Source: Methylobacterium sp. WSM2598 (GTDB lineage Bacteria > Pseudomonadota > Alphaproteobacteria > Rhizobiales > Beijerinckiaceae). Taken from it: DNA of 57,667 bases. The stretch covers positions 3,843,134 to 3,900,800 of the forward strand of contig NZ_KB900609.1 in NCBI RefSeq assembly GCF_000379105.1, in the 5' to 3' direction. Made by a program: the position numbers and the translations under genes. Below are positions 39,349 to 47,703 of this stretch, piece after piece (the stretch's first letter is position 1; the number at the start of each line of letters is the position of its first letter). The notes beneath the pieces are model-generated. The model was not told where the DNA came from. It saw nothing but the letters and a program-made list of their open reading frames with translations, and made no database searches.

Positions 39349-41706
39349 CTAATCAGCTGTGCGGTAGAAGGTTTTTGGCCTGCCTTTTGTCTTTTCAACC
39401 AATTCTTCTATCTGACCACTGGTCAAGAGGTACCTCATCACCCCATCGAGTTGCCGGGCATCCATACGTCCGTCGACCCGGCGGTATACATCAGAACGGG
39501 TCACCGGCTGGCCCGCCGCCCGGATGAAGGCCAACACGGCTTTCATTCCAGCCTGATGCTCGTTCTCGGCCATGTTCTCGCGAAGGCCCGTGACGAACAG
39601 GCTGAACGACCAATCCACCAGCCGGCGGGCGAAGGCCATATCGCCCTCCTCGACGATCACGCCCTCGAGCCCGGCCTCGGCGAAGCGCCCGCAGGCGACA
39701 ACGAGTGCCACGCGCTTCGTCAGCTCCGCGCCGCGGCTCCAGGCCTCGTACAGCGGATCCTCGTCGGCCCGGCACAGCATGTTCTCATCGCGGGCGCGGC
39801 ACTCGTCGTAGATCGCCTGCGCCTCGGCCGACATCTCCACCACCACGAGCGGCGGAGGCCGGGCCGGATCCATCAGCGTCGCGGTGGCCCCAAGGTGCCG
39901 GCGCGGATCGCCGCCGGGCGGGGGCGCGTCCTGGAACTCGAACAGCCGCTTCGCGGCCGCCACGATGCCCTCCGGCACCACCTCCTCCGGCGCGACCTTC
40001 GCCTGCACGCCCACCCGCTCGAACCGGGGCAGCACCAGGAAGCGGTTGAGGAAGCCGTTGCTCACGAGCTTCGAGCGCATCTGCTCGTAGAACGACGTAA
40101 AGGTGGTGGCGCCGTAGAGCGACAGGCACGGCCGCTGGATCAGGATGTCACCGCGCGTCGTGGTGGAATTGGGGATGAACGTCCCCATGCCCCTGCCCCA
40201 CAGGGTGCAGTAGTCCTGCAGCATTTCAGCCTCTTGGGCGTTAGCCATTCGGTGCCCGACCCGCCGCAAGATTTTGTCCACCTCGTCCACGATCTGCACC
40301 TGCACGGGCCGCTCGGCGAGCCGCATGGCCAGCGACGAGGCAGAGGAGGCGGCCGCCGTGTGCATCCGGTGGCTCGACACCGCGTCCAGGATCTGGCGCA
40401 CCGCCTCCTGCGGCCGCTCCTTGCCCGCACCGGTGCCGGCGATCGTCATCACGTAGAGGTGCGCGCCCGAGCGCGGCGTGCCGCAATAGACCCGGCGGCC
40501 GATCAGCGTGCCGACCGTCACCAGCGCGGCCGCCACCGCGAACAAGCGGATGGGCTTCGGCGAGCTCGCCATGATCCAGTCCGCGATCTCGCCCACCAGC
40601 CCGGGCACCTGCAGGTCCTCGTCCGGGAAGTCGCGGGTGTCGCCGCTCGCGGGCGCCTCCAGCACCTCGCCGGTCTCGGCGTCGATCACCACGCCCTCGC
40701 GCAGCTCGACGCGCCGGGGCTGCAGGTCGATGGTCAGGCCCTCGCCGAACCCGACGTGCCGGCCGAGCCACTCGAAGGCCTCGTCCAGCGCGAGGCCGCG
40801 CGCCGCCATCACGAGGTCGAGGGGCGTGTAGGCGCGGTCGCCGTCGTGGAAGTCCCGGATACCCTCCGGGTGGATCTTGAGGTTGGTGGAGCGCTGCTCG
40901 AGCGGCCGGCCGCGGTGCGAGGGCCGCCACGTGGCCACCGCCCGGTAGCCGCCGAGCATGCGCCGGAGCTTGTAGAGGCCGAGCTGCGGCACCCAGGCGC
41001 CGAGGTCCGCCATGGCGCGGTTGTTGAGAGCGCGGTGCGGCGCCTCCTCGCCGGCGGAGACCTCGCGGCGCGGCGGGCGCTCCGGCTCCGCCTGGTAGCC
41101 GAAGGGCCGCAGGGCCTCGGCGATGCGCTCCGCGACGTCGTCGTCGATCCAGGGCAGGTCGTCGGGCGCGACGCTGTCGAGCGATTGCAACCGCGTCCAG
41201 CGGTACGGCTCGCCCGTGTCGGGGTGCACGGTCGGGGGAAGGACGGTCTGCTTCCCCTGGCCGAGCAGGTCCAGGACCCGCACTGGCTTGCCGCCCGGGC
41301 CGGGGACGTTGAAGGCCCGCGAGGGGAACTTGGCGCTGCCACGGTAGAACAGCGTCTCGCCCTTCTGCCCGGCCTTGCCCACCGTGGTCGCCGGCAGCAC
41401 GCCCAGGATGGCGGCGCGGATCTCCGGATCGTCCGTGTCGATGTCGGCGCTCACCACCCCGCCCGAGGGCGGCCCGAGCGCGATGCCCACGCCCGCGTCG
41501 CTGTCCGACCAGCGGTCGATCTCCACGTCCACGGGCAGGCGATGGCGGAACCGCGCCTGCCAGTCGTCCATGCCGATCCAGGAGCCGTCGGCGAGCGGCA
41601 GCCCGGGCCGCTTGGTGCCCGGGATGATGGGGATCGCCGCGTAGCCGCGCTCGACGAGGCGGGCACCGACCTGACCGTACGCACCCGGAACGCTAGCCAT
41701 GATCAT
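39349..41706 (-). CDS. Bifunctional primase-polymerase / helicase (785 aa)
   Basis: The N-terminal domain (MASVPGAYGQVGARLVERGY AAIPIIPGTKRP then WIGMDDWQ...GVGIALGPPSGGVVSADIDTDD) is a prim-pol of the PF09250 kind, with the metal-binding D.D seen in SADIDTD. The C-terminal half resembles DUF3987-type P-loop helicases with TIAGTGAGKERPQEAVRQIL and Walker B-like VQIVDEVDK. Together it can start and unwind phage replication forks. The ATG at 41706 or 41700 is used. It lies three bases after the DUF6511-like gene and converges with the DUF4145 gene. Confidence 0.82.
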   Translation of the reverse strand: MIMASVPGAYGQVGARLVERGYAAIPIIPGTKRPGLPLADGSWIGMDDWQARFRHRLPVDVEIDRWSDSDAGVGIALGPPSGGVVSADIDTDDPEIRAAILGVLPATTVGKAGQKGETLFYRGSAKFPSRAFNVPGPGGKPVRVLDLLGQGKQTVLPPTVHPDTGEPYRWTRLQSLDSVAPDDLPWIDDDVAERIAEALRPFGYQAEPERPPRREVSAGEEAPHRALNNRAMADLGAWVPQLGLYKLRRMLGGYRAVATWRPSHRGRPLEQRSTNLKIHPEGIRDFHDGDRAYTPLDLVMAARGLALDEAFEWLGRHVGFGEGLTIDLQPRRVELREGVVIDAETGEVLEAPASGDTRDFPDEDLQVPGLVGEIADWIMASSPKPIRLFAVAAALVTVGTLIGRRVYCGTPRSGAHLYVMTIAGTGAGKERPQEAVRQILDAVSSHRMHTAAASSASSLAMRLAERPVQVQIVDEVDKILRRVGHRMANAQEAEMLQDYCTLWGRGMGTFIPNSTTTRGDILIQRPCLSLYGATTFTSFYEQMRSKLVSNGFLNRFLVLPRFERVGVQAKVAPEEVVPEGIVAAAKRLFEFQDAPPPGGDPRRHLGATATLMDPARPPPLVVVEMSAEAQAIYDECRARDENMLCRADEDPLYEAWSRGAELTKRVALVVACGRFAEAGLEGVIVEEGDMAFARRLVDWSFSLFVTGLRENMAENEHQAGMKAVLAFIRAAGQPVTRSDVYRRVDGRMDARQLDGVMRYLLTSGQIEELVEKTKGRPKTFYRTAD

Positions 41707-41708
41707 GC

Positions 41709-42083
41709 TCAGAATGGGGCCAGCGACTTGCGGAAGATCGCGCGCAACTCGTCCTCGAAGCCGACGATGACCTGGTGCAGGAACAGCCGCCACTCCTCCC
41801 CCGTGAGCTGGGCGAGGTCGGTCTTGCCGATGCTGTCGAGGTAGGCGCCCGCGCGCTCCCCGGCCGCGTCCCGGGCCGCCTTCTCGAACTCGTCGAGTTC
41901 CGCCGTTGGCATGGTGTAGACTCCCTGCCCGAGCGCCCAGCACTCCGGGCTGTCGCATAGCCACATCACGGGTTTGCTCTGCGCGGGGGCGACGCCGTAG
42001 CCGTAGGCCCGGCGCCGGCACACCCCGCAGAGGACGGGCTCCCGGTCTCCCTTGATCCGCGCCACGGCGGCTGCCCCTCCCAT
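41709..42083 (-). CDS. DUF6511-like phage protein (124 aa)
   Basis: MGGAAAVARIKGDREPVLCG VCRRRAYGYGVAPAQSKPVM WLCDSPECWALGQGVYTM contains a CxxC and a C..PEC pair, likely a zinc knuckle. The region LDEFEKAARDAAGERAGAYL DSIGKTDLAQLTGEEWRLFL HQVIVGFEDELRAIF is helical and matches phage proteins placed beside replication helicases. Start overlaps the stop of the helicase-J gene (ATGA). It probably helps replication. Function not known. Confidence 0.65.
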   Translation of the reverse strand: MGGAAAVARIKGDREPVLCGVCRRRAYGYGVAPAQSKPVMWLCDSPECWALGQGVYTMPTAELDEFEKAARDAAGERAGAYLDSIGKTDLAQLTGEEWRLFLHQVIVGFEDELRAIFRKSLAPF

Positions 42084-45000
42084 CAGAACGGCATCTCCGC
42101 GGCGGCCGCCGCCCGCAGACCCTCGACGTAGGCGCGGTTGATGTTGCTCATCGCCGCGTGCGAGCCGCCCGCGTCCGGATGGTGCTCCCGGGCGAGGCGC
42201 CGGAAGGCGGCCTTCACCTCGTCCTCGTCGGCGCAGGGCGCCGTGCCGAGCACCTGCCACCACCGCGCATCCTCGCGCTCCGTGACGGGCCGGGGCGCGT
42301 AGGCGCGCACGCGCTCCAGCTCGGCGGGCGCGAAGCGGCGGCTCGCGACCTGGCTGAACTTGCCGTCCTTCCTCACCACGACGTGGCTCGGCCGGGCGAT
42401 CTCCCCGTCCAGGATGCGCTCCAGGGCCTCGTCCACCGTCGCCGGCACGGGCTGGCGGCCACGCATGTCGCGCCACCATTTCTCGGCCTTGGCCCGCGCC
42501 ACGCCACCGTGCTCGAAGCACACCCACTCGCTGTGGCCGACGAAGCCGCACTCGTACTCCACCCGCACGGTCGGCGGCGCGTCCGGGTCGAAGCGCTTCA
42601 CGTGCCGAGCCGCGCTCATGCCGGTGACGGGCACCCACGGGTCCGGGGGCGGGGGCGGCGCGCCCTGCATGATCGGGCGCTCGGCGTCCGCCACCGCGTC
42701 GTGCTGCGGCCGCGGGCGCTCCCACTCGAATCCGCAGCCCGGCGCGGAGCAGGCGTACTCGTCGAGGCCGACCAGGGTGGAGCAGTTCGGGCAGACCTTG
42801 GCCCGGATCGTCTCGGGCTTCACGACGGCGTCGGCCCCGCCCCTCGGGGCGCCCGGGGCGGCATCGGGCGGCGTCAGCGCGTCGACCGGCCCGTGCCGCA
42901 GCACATTCTGCGCGAAGTCGAGCACCAGGCAGTTCGGCTTCTCGCTCTCGGCGATGGCCTGCCGGCGCTCGTCGGCGGTGGCGTTGTTCGGGTCGAAGCC
43001 GTCCGGGTAGACCGGCCGGGTGCCGCGCCCGCAGATCTGGACGTAGAGGCCCGTCGACAGGGTCGGGCGCAGCATGGCGATGAGGTCCACCCCGGGGGCG
43101 TCGAAGCCGGTGGTGAGCACCATGGCGTTGGTCAGGCAGCGGATGCGTCCCTCGCGGAACCGCGCGACCAGCCGGTCGCGCTCGGCCGGCGGCGTCTCGC
43201 CGGTCACCATCTCGGCCGCGACGCCCCGGCGGCGCAGCGCGTTGCGGACGTTCAGCGCGTGCTCCACCCCGGCGCAGAAGGCGAGCCAGGACTGCCGGTC
43301 CTGGCCAAGCGCCACGATCTCGTCGCAGGCGGCCTCGGTGACGTTGTCCCTGTCGACGGCCTCCTGCAGCTGGCCCTCCACGAACTCGCCGCCGCGCCGC
43401 GCGACGCCGGAGAGGTCGAAGCCGGTGAGCGTCGCCTTGGACACCAGGGGCGCGAGCCAGCCGTCCCGCACCGCGTCGCCGATGCCGTAGGTGTAGACGA
43501 TGCGGTCGAAAAGCCGGTCCGGCCCCTGGTCAAGGCGCCCGCTGTCGAGCCGGTAGGGCGTGGCGGTGAAGCCGGCCACCCGCAGGTCCGGCACGCGGTG
43601 GCGCAGCTTCTCGATGAGGGTCCGGTACATGCCGTCGCCGGACTTCGGCACGAGATGGGCCTCGTCGATCAGCACTAGGTCGCGCGTCCCGAGCGAGTAG
43701 GCGTCGTGCCGGTAGACGGACTGGACGTTGGCGAACAGCACCTGGGCGTGCTGGTCGCGCCGGCCCAGGCCCGCCGAGTTGATGCCGATCGGCGCGCCCG
43801 GGCGCAGGCGCAGCAGCGCCTTCACGTTCTGCGCCACCAGCTCCTTCACGTGCACCAGCACCAGCACCCGCATGTCGGGCCACTCGGTGAGCACGAGGTC
43901 GATGACCTGGGCGATGCAGACCGACTTGCCGGTGTTGTGGTGAACTACGAAATCAGAGGTGAGATAGAGGTGATCTTGATCAAGTTCGAAACCGAAGAAC
44001 TCATCTTCTCCGATGGGCTCCGCGGTAAAACCGGTCATCAGAACATTTTTCTTCTGTAGCCGCGGTGACGCCTGTTTGCGCTTGACGCGCGTTGGTATTC
44101 GATTGAGGTCTCCGGAAATGCACACCCGCCAGTAAGTTCCACCTCCACCGGTTTGGCAGGTTTTTGTGCAAGCCACGGACTTTGCGTAAAATCCGAGACT
44201 GCGCGCTACAAAGGCGACATCTGACGCTAAATGTTCTGATTTGGAGATGTAATCGAACGTTCCCGATTTGTCATAATGACCATCAGTGTCTAGAAGGCCA
44301 GCGAGCACTCCAAGCCGCACTTCGCGGGATCCGAGTTTGTATTCATCAGGTATGTGTTTGTCAGCTGCGCCCACGCGAGCAATCCCGATCGCAGAGAGTT
44401 GCGCCATCATCCTGTTCGGATTCATTCGATTGGCGGCATCGTCCGCAAAGTGAACATCCCATGCCTTGTTATTGGCTTTTCTCGCGACTCTGACGCGCAA
44501 ACCAATGGTCTCCATGTGATCACAGATACCGTCTAAGACTTCTGGATCAGGACTCGTAAGCGACACTCCGTTGATCAGGGAACCATCGCCGAGCAGTACG
44601 CCAACAACCCATGCGGGAATTGATGGATCAGGACGAGACGGAAAATCCACCGCAGATCGACGTAATTTGTAAAGATGCTTGAAGTTATTGTTTGTAGCAA
44701 TCCACGATCTCACCGTAATATTTGCTGTTCCTGTCTCGGGAGCGCAGCCTGTCCTGCACAGAGGAAGAATGTGACTGGCATTGACGATGAAGGGCTCTCC
44801 CTTGATCGGGGTGATCCGGTACATCTCCTCGCGCCCGCGACAGAGCCGCAGAACGCGGCGAGGACGGCTGTCAGGCCCCATCAGGAGGTCGCCTTGAGCG
44901 ATATCCTCGACGGGCTTCAGGCCGCCATCAGCCATCATGATCAGCGTGCCGCGGGCATGGCAGCCGGTGGCGAGGTCGACGAGAGGGTTGCCGCCGCCGG

Positions 45001-45109
45001 CCCGCCAGTAGTCCAGCAGGGCCTGCACCGTCCGCACCTGGTAGATGCGCGACTGCATCGCGGTGCCGGCCGGCCGGCGCTCGAAGAGGTTGTCAGTCCC
45101 GGGCGTCAC
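42083..45109 (-). CDS. SF2 DNA/RNA helicase with intein in the P-loop and C-terminal J domain (1008 aa precursor)
   Basis: A phage replication-type helicase. Before splicing: residues 1-49 N-terminal helicase segment, intein 50-392, then the rest of the helicase. Joined, the exteins read DLATGTGKSVCIA, a normal Walker A. Motif II LVLIDEAHLV, motif III FTATP and motif VI QICGRGTRP are present. A Cys4-like KVCPNCSTLVGL...CSAPGCGFEWE segment follows. The last 60 residues (WWQVLGTAPCADEDEVKAAF RRLAREHHPDAGGSHAAMSN INRAY) form a DnaJ J domain with HPD, which would recruit DnaK. Helicase-J fusions are uncommon. A GTG start is used; ATG at 45058 is a possible alternative. Mature product about 665 aa. 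Confidence 0.88.
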   Translation of the reverse strand: MTPGTDNLFERRPAGTAMQSRIYQVRTVQALLDYWRAGGGNPLVDLATGCHARGTLIMMADGGLKPVEDIAQGDLLMGPDSRPRRVLRLCRGREEMYRITPIKGEPFIVNASHILPLCRTGCAPETGTANITVRSWIATNNNFKHLYKLRRSAVDFPSRPDPSIPAWVVGVLLGDGSLINGVSLTSPDPEVLDGICDHMETIGLRVRVARKANNKAWDVHFADDAANRMNPNRMMAQLSAIGIARVGAADKHIPDEYKLGSREVRLGVLAGLLDTDGHYDKSGTFDYISKSEHLASDVAFVARSLGFYAKSVACTKTCQTGGGGTYWRVCISGDLNRIPTRVKRKQASPRLQKKNVLMTGFTAEPIGEDEFFGFELDQDHLYLTSDFVVHHNTGKSVCIAQVIDLVLTEWPDMRVLVLVHVKELVAQNVKALLRLRPGAPIGINSAGLGRRDQHAQVLFANVQSVYRHDAYSLGTRDLVLIDEAHLVPKSGDGMYRTLIEKLRHRVPDLRVAGFTATPYRLDSGRLDQGPDRLFDRIVYTYGIGDAVRDGWLAPLVSKATLTGFDLSGVARRGGEFVEGQLQEAVDRDNVTEAACDEIVALGQDRQSWLAFCAGVEHALNVRNALRRRGVAAEMVTGETPPAERDRLVARFREGRIRCLTNAMVLTTGFDAPGVDLIAMLRPTLSTGLYVQICGRGTRPVYPDGFDPNNATADERRQAIAESEKPNCLVLDFAQNVLRHGPVDALTPPDAAPGAPRGGADAVVKPETIRAKVCPNCSTLVGLDEYACSAPGCGFEWERPRPQHDAVADAERPIMQGAPPPPPDPWVPVTGMSAARHVKRFDPDAPPTVRVEYECGFVGHSEWVCFEHGGVARAKAEKWWRDMRGRQPVPATVDEALERILDGEIARPSHVVVRKDGKFSQVASRRFAPAELERVRAYAPRPVTEREDARWWQVLGTAPCADEDEVKAAFRRLAREHHPDAGGSHAAMSNINRAYVEGLRAAAAAEMPF
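43934..44962 (-). mobile_element. Intein with LAGLIDADG homing endonuclease (343 aa)
   Basis: Starts with Cys (CHARGTLIMMADGGLKPVED) and ends FVVHHN, followed by Thr as +1 residue: the known ends of a self-splicing intein. Block B-like NASHILPL is in view. Two dodecapeptide motifs, WVVGVLLGDGSLING (about residues 118-132 of the intein) and LGVLAGLLDTDGHYD (217-231), mark a DOD homing endonuclease, and all four blocks look intact. The insert cuts the helicase Walker A between ATG and TGKS. GC content falls below the flanking helicase. Removal leaves an exact in-frame gene. Confidence 0.95.
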
Positions 45110-45344
45110 GGTTCAGCTCCTCGCCGCGCTTGGCCTCGTAGGCCGCCGCGATCCGCTCCTGCGTGCGCGGCGGCAGGTTCTCCAGGAGGCTCAGCGCGCT
45201 CGCCCGGCGCGCGCGGTTGAACGGGTCGCCGAGCGCGAGCCGGACCGGATAGGCCTCCAGCACCTTGGCGAGCACGCCCGACAGCAGCACCGCGTCCGTC
45301 CCGCGCGTGAAGGTGCCGACGATGCCGGGCCGGAAGACCGGCAT
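45093..45344 (-). CDS. Small hypothetical protein upstream of the helicase (83 aa)
   Basis: MPVFRPGIVGTFTRGTDAVL LSGVLAKVLEAYPVRLALGD PFNRARRASALSLLENLPPR is a compact alpha-beta protein. The end is helical and charged (TQERIAAAYEAKRGEELNRD ARD). It overlaps the helicase start by 17 bases and follows the methyltransferase gene by about 23 bases, so it is in the same operon. Family not recognised. The ATG at 45342-45344 gives a plausible full protein. Confidence 0.6.
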   Translation of the reverse strand: MPVFRPGIVGTFTRGTDAVLLSGVLAKVLEAYPVRLALGDPFNRARRASALSLLENLPPRTQERIAAAYEAKRGEELNRDARD

Positions 45345-45367
45345 GGAGCGGAAGTTCGGCACGGCCG

Positions 45368-46291
45368 CTACTCCGCCGCGAACAAGTCGGCCCGCGCGCC
45401 CTGGCGCTCGGCCTCGCCCAGGTACTTCACGGCTTGGGCGTAGTAGGACGCCTTCAGCTCCGTGCCGACGAACCTGCGGCCCTGCAGGAGGGACTGGTAG
45501 CCCTCCGAGCCGATGCCCATGAACGGCGAGTAGACCGTCTCGCCCGGGTTCGTGTACTGGCGGACCAGCCGCTCGGTGAGGTCGAGCGGCATCGGGCAGA
45601 GATGCTTCTCGGCCGCGTCGTCCCGCGCGAGCCTGACGTTCAGCACGTCGGTCTCGTCGGTGTCGTGCCAGATGCCCGAGGTCATCCAGATCGGCTGGGC
45701 CAGGTCCTGCCAGCTCTCCAGCGGGTGCCGCTCGGGATCGTGGAGCACCGGCGGCACGGCATCCATGCCGTCGGCCCACTTGCGGAACACCACGATGTAC
45801 TCGGGCAGGCCGCCGCCGGTGCGCGCCGCGTCGGTGCGGAAGTTCTTGTAGAGGAGCCGGTCCGACTTCGTCTTCTGCATCTCCCGGACCGGGCAGCGGT
45901 CGATCGTGATGCGGCGATGAAAGGTCCAGCCCTCCTCGACGTGGGTGCGGATGCAGGCGCCGGTGAAGTCGCGGATGCCGCGGTCGCCCTTCTCGGAGGC
46001 GTTGGAGTAGTAGACCAGATCCTTGACGTGGATCGCGGTCAGCCGCCCAGGCTTGGTGACCCGGAACAGCTCGCGCACGAGATGCCGGTAGCAGGCCTGA
46101 AACTCGTCGTCCGAGCCGACATTGCCCATGTCGCGCTCGCTCTCGGAATAAATATATAATGAACTAAACGGAGGACTATAAACGGAAAAATCAATACTGT
46201 TATCCGGCATTTCTGCCGTAAATTCCACCGTGTCGCAGTTGTAAGCGGCGAAGCGCTGGCCGATGTGAGAGGCGAAGACGTTTGCGGTCAC
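45368..46291 (-). CDS. DNA methyltransferase (N4-cytosine/N6-adenine type, 307 aa)
   Basis: Catalytic motif IV is SVYSPPF (in PDNSIDFSVYSPPFSSLYIY), and the SAM-binding motif I is near the C-terminus (TVYSPFMGIGSEGYQSLLQG RRFVGTELKASYYAQA), the beta-class order (IV before I). The target sequence and type of methyl mark cannot be told from the sequence. Such orphan phage enzymes protect phage DNA or alter host gene control. GTG start at 46291 overlaps the helicase stop (GTGA). The motif IV coding region is oddly AT-rich (46145-46212) in an otherwise GC-rich gene. Confidence 0.85.
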   Translation of the reverse strand: MTANVFASHIGQRFAAYNCDTVEFTAEMPDNSIDFSVYSPPFSSLYIYSESERDMGNVGSDDEFQACYRHLVRELFRVTKPGRLTAIHVKDLVYYSNASEKGDRGIRDFTGACIRTHVEEGWTFHRRITIDRCPVREMQKTKSDRLLYKNFRTDAARTGGGLPEYIVVFRKWADGMDAVPPVLHDPERHPLESWQDLAQPIWMTSGIWHDTDETDVLNVRLARDDAAEKHLCPMPLDLTERLVRQYTNPGETVYSPFMGIGSEGYQSLLQGRRFVGTELKASYYAQAVKYLGEAERQGARADLFAAE

Positions 46292-47703
46292 GGCATCATC
46301 CACGCGGGTAACCGCGCTCCCTGCTGAGGATCGTAGGTTTCGAGGATGCGGTGCTGGCGGGCCGCCCGCGCCATGGCGGCGGCCATCTCGGCCTTCATGC
46401 GGGAGTGGTCGCCGGATTTCCGGTTCACCACGTCCCAAATCGAGGCCTCGGTGTCGGCGCAGACCACATGCGCGTGCACGTCCCGGGTCTGCCGGAAGCG
46501 CCAGCAGCGGCGCACCGCCTGGTAAAAGCTCTCGTAGGAGAACGAGAGGCCCATGAAGGCCATGCGGGCGCAGTGCTGCCAGTTCAGCCCGAATCCGGCG
46601 ATGCTCGGCTTGGTGATCAGGACGCGGATCTGACCGGCGGAGAATGCCGCCAGCCGCTCCTCCTTGACGTCGATGTGGTGCGAGCCCCGGACCTCGACGG
46701 CCTCGGGCAGCACCTCGCGCAGGGCGTCGGCATCATAGTCCGTCTCAACCCAGAGGAGCCAGGCCTCGCCCGGCTCGGCGCGCACCAGCTCGGCGACGCG
46801 ACCCGCCCGCTCATCCTTCGTGAGGCGCTTCTCCTGGTGAATGGAGGTCGCCGAGGCTTTCGGGATCCGAAACAGCCGCCCCTGGCCGTCCTTCTCCGCG
46901 CCCGCGTCGCGGGCGCGGTCGGCCTGCACGACGTGGCGCCGCACCACCAGCTCGGGCATGGCGAAGCCGTCATCCGGGAATCCGAGGTCGGACGGCCGGG
47001 AGACGCAGCGGGCCCAGCTCGCTACCCAGTCCCAGAATGGGCGCATCGCGGGCTTCTTCAGCCGATAGCGGCCAGCGTTTGCTTGCTCCGCGATGAACCA
47101 GCGGGACAGCATCTCCGGCGGGCGCATCACGCCCAGGAATTCGCTGTGCTGGCCAAGCTCGGTGTGGTCGTTCGGGGCCGGCGTGGCGGTGCAGGCGAGC
47201 CGGTAGGGCGTGCCCGCGAAGGCCTCGACGAGCTTGCGCTTCGTCGCCCCGGTGAAGCTCTTGAGAATGCTGCTCTCGTCGAGGATGACGGCGGCGTAGT
47301 CCGCCGGGTCGAAGCGCTCCAGGCGCTCGTAGTTCGTGATTGCCACGCAGGCGCGCTCGGGCGCGGTGCCGAACCGGGAGAGCCGCGCGTCCACCCCGAC
47401 GCGCCGCGCCTCCGCCGCGTGCTGCGACGCGACCGCGAGCGGGGCCAGCATCAGCACCGGCCGGTTGGTCCGGCGGGCCACCGCATCGCCCCAGGCGAGC
47501 GCCAGCGCCGTCTTGCCGAGGCCCGTGTCCAGGAACTGCGCCGTCCGCCCGACGCGCAGGGCGAACTCCAGGCAGTGCCGCTGGTGGTCGATCAGGCCGG
47601 GCAGCAGGTCACGGTCGCCGACGTCCGGGAAGCCGCAGGGCGGCGCCGCGACGTGCTTGGCGGCCACTAGGGCGCGGTAGCTGTCGAGGCTCACGGGCGC
47701 CAT
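46288..47703 (-). CDS. SF2 helicase, SNF2-like (471 aa)
   Basis: P-loop FLDTGLGKTALALAWGD (residues about 57-73), motif II AVILDESSILKSF (DES in place of DEAH), motif III CTATPAPN. The C-terminal helicase core has VLITKPSIAGFGLNWQHCAR MAFMGLSFSYESFYQAVRRC WRFRQ, the SNF2-style QxxxRxxR-like block. Phages carry such proteins near methyltransferase and nuclease genes, where they serve in replication or recombination. Overlaps both neighbours, so it is translated in an operon with them. Confidence 0.85.
   Translation of the reverse strand: MAPVSLDSYRALVAAKHVAAPPCGFPDVGDRDLLPGLIDHQRHCLEFALRVGRTAQFLDTGLGKTALALAWGDAVARRTNRPVLMLAPLAVASQHAAEARRVGVDARLSRFGTAPERACVAITNYERLERFDPADYAAVILDESSILKSFTGATKRKLVEAFAGTPYRLACTATPAPNDHTELGQHSEFLGVMRPPEMLSRWFIAEQANAGRYRLKKPAMRPFWDWVASWARCVSRPSDLGFPDDGFAMPELVVRRHVVQADRARDAGAEKDGQGRLFRIPKASATSIHQEKRLTKDERAGRVAELVRAEPGEAWLLWVETDYDADALREVLPEAVEVRGSHHIDVKEERLAAFSAGQIRVLITKPSIAGFGLNWQHCARMAFMGLSFSYESFYQAVRRCWRFRQTRDVHAHVVCADTEASIWDVVNRKSGDHSRMKAEMAAAMARAARQHRILETYDPQQGARLPAWMMP

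Noticed and set aside
39343..41844. 833-codon plus-strand frame opposite the primase
   Set aside because: Antisense artefact rich in His/Arg/Pro; starts inside the stop of the DUF4145 gene by chance.
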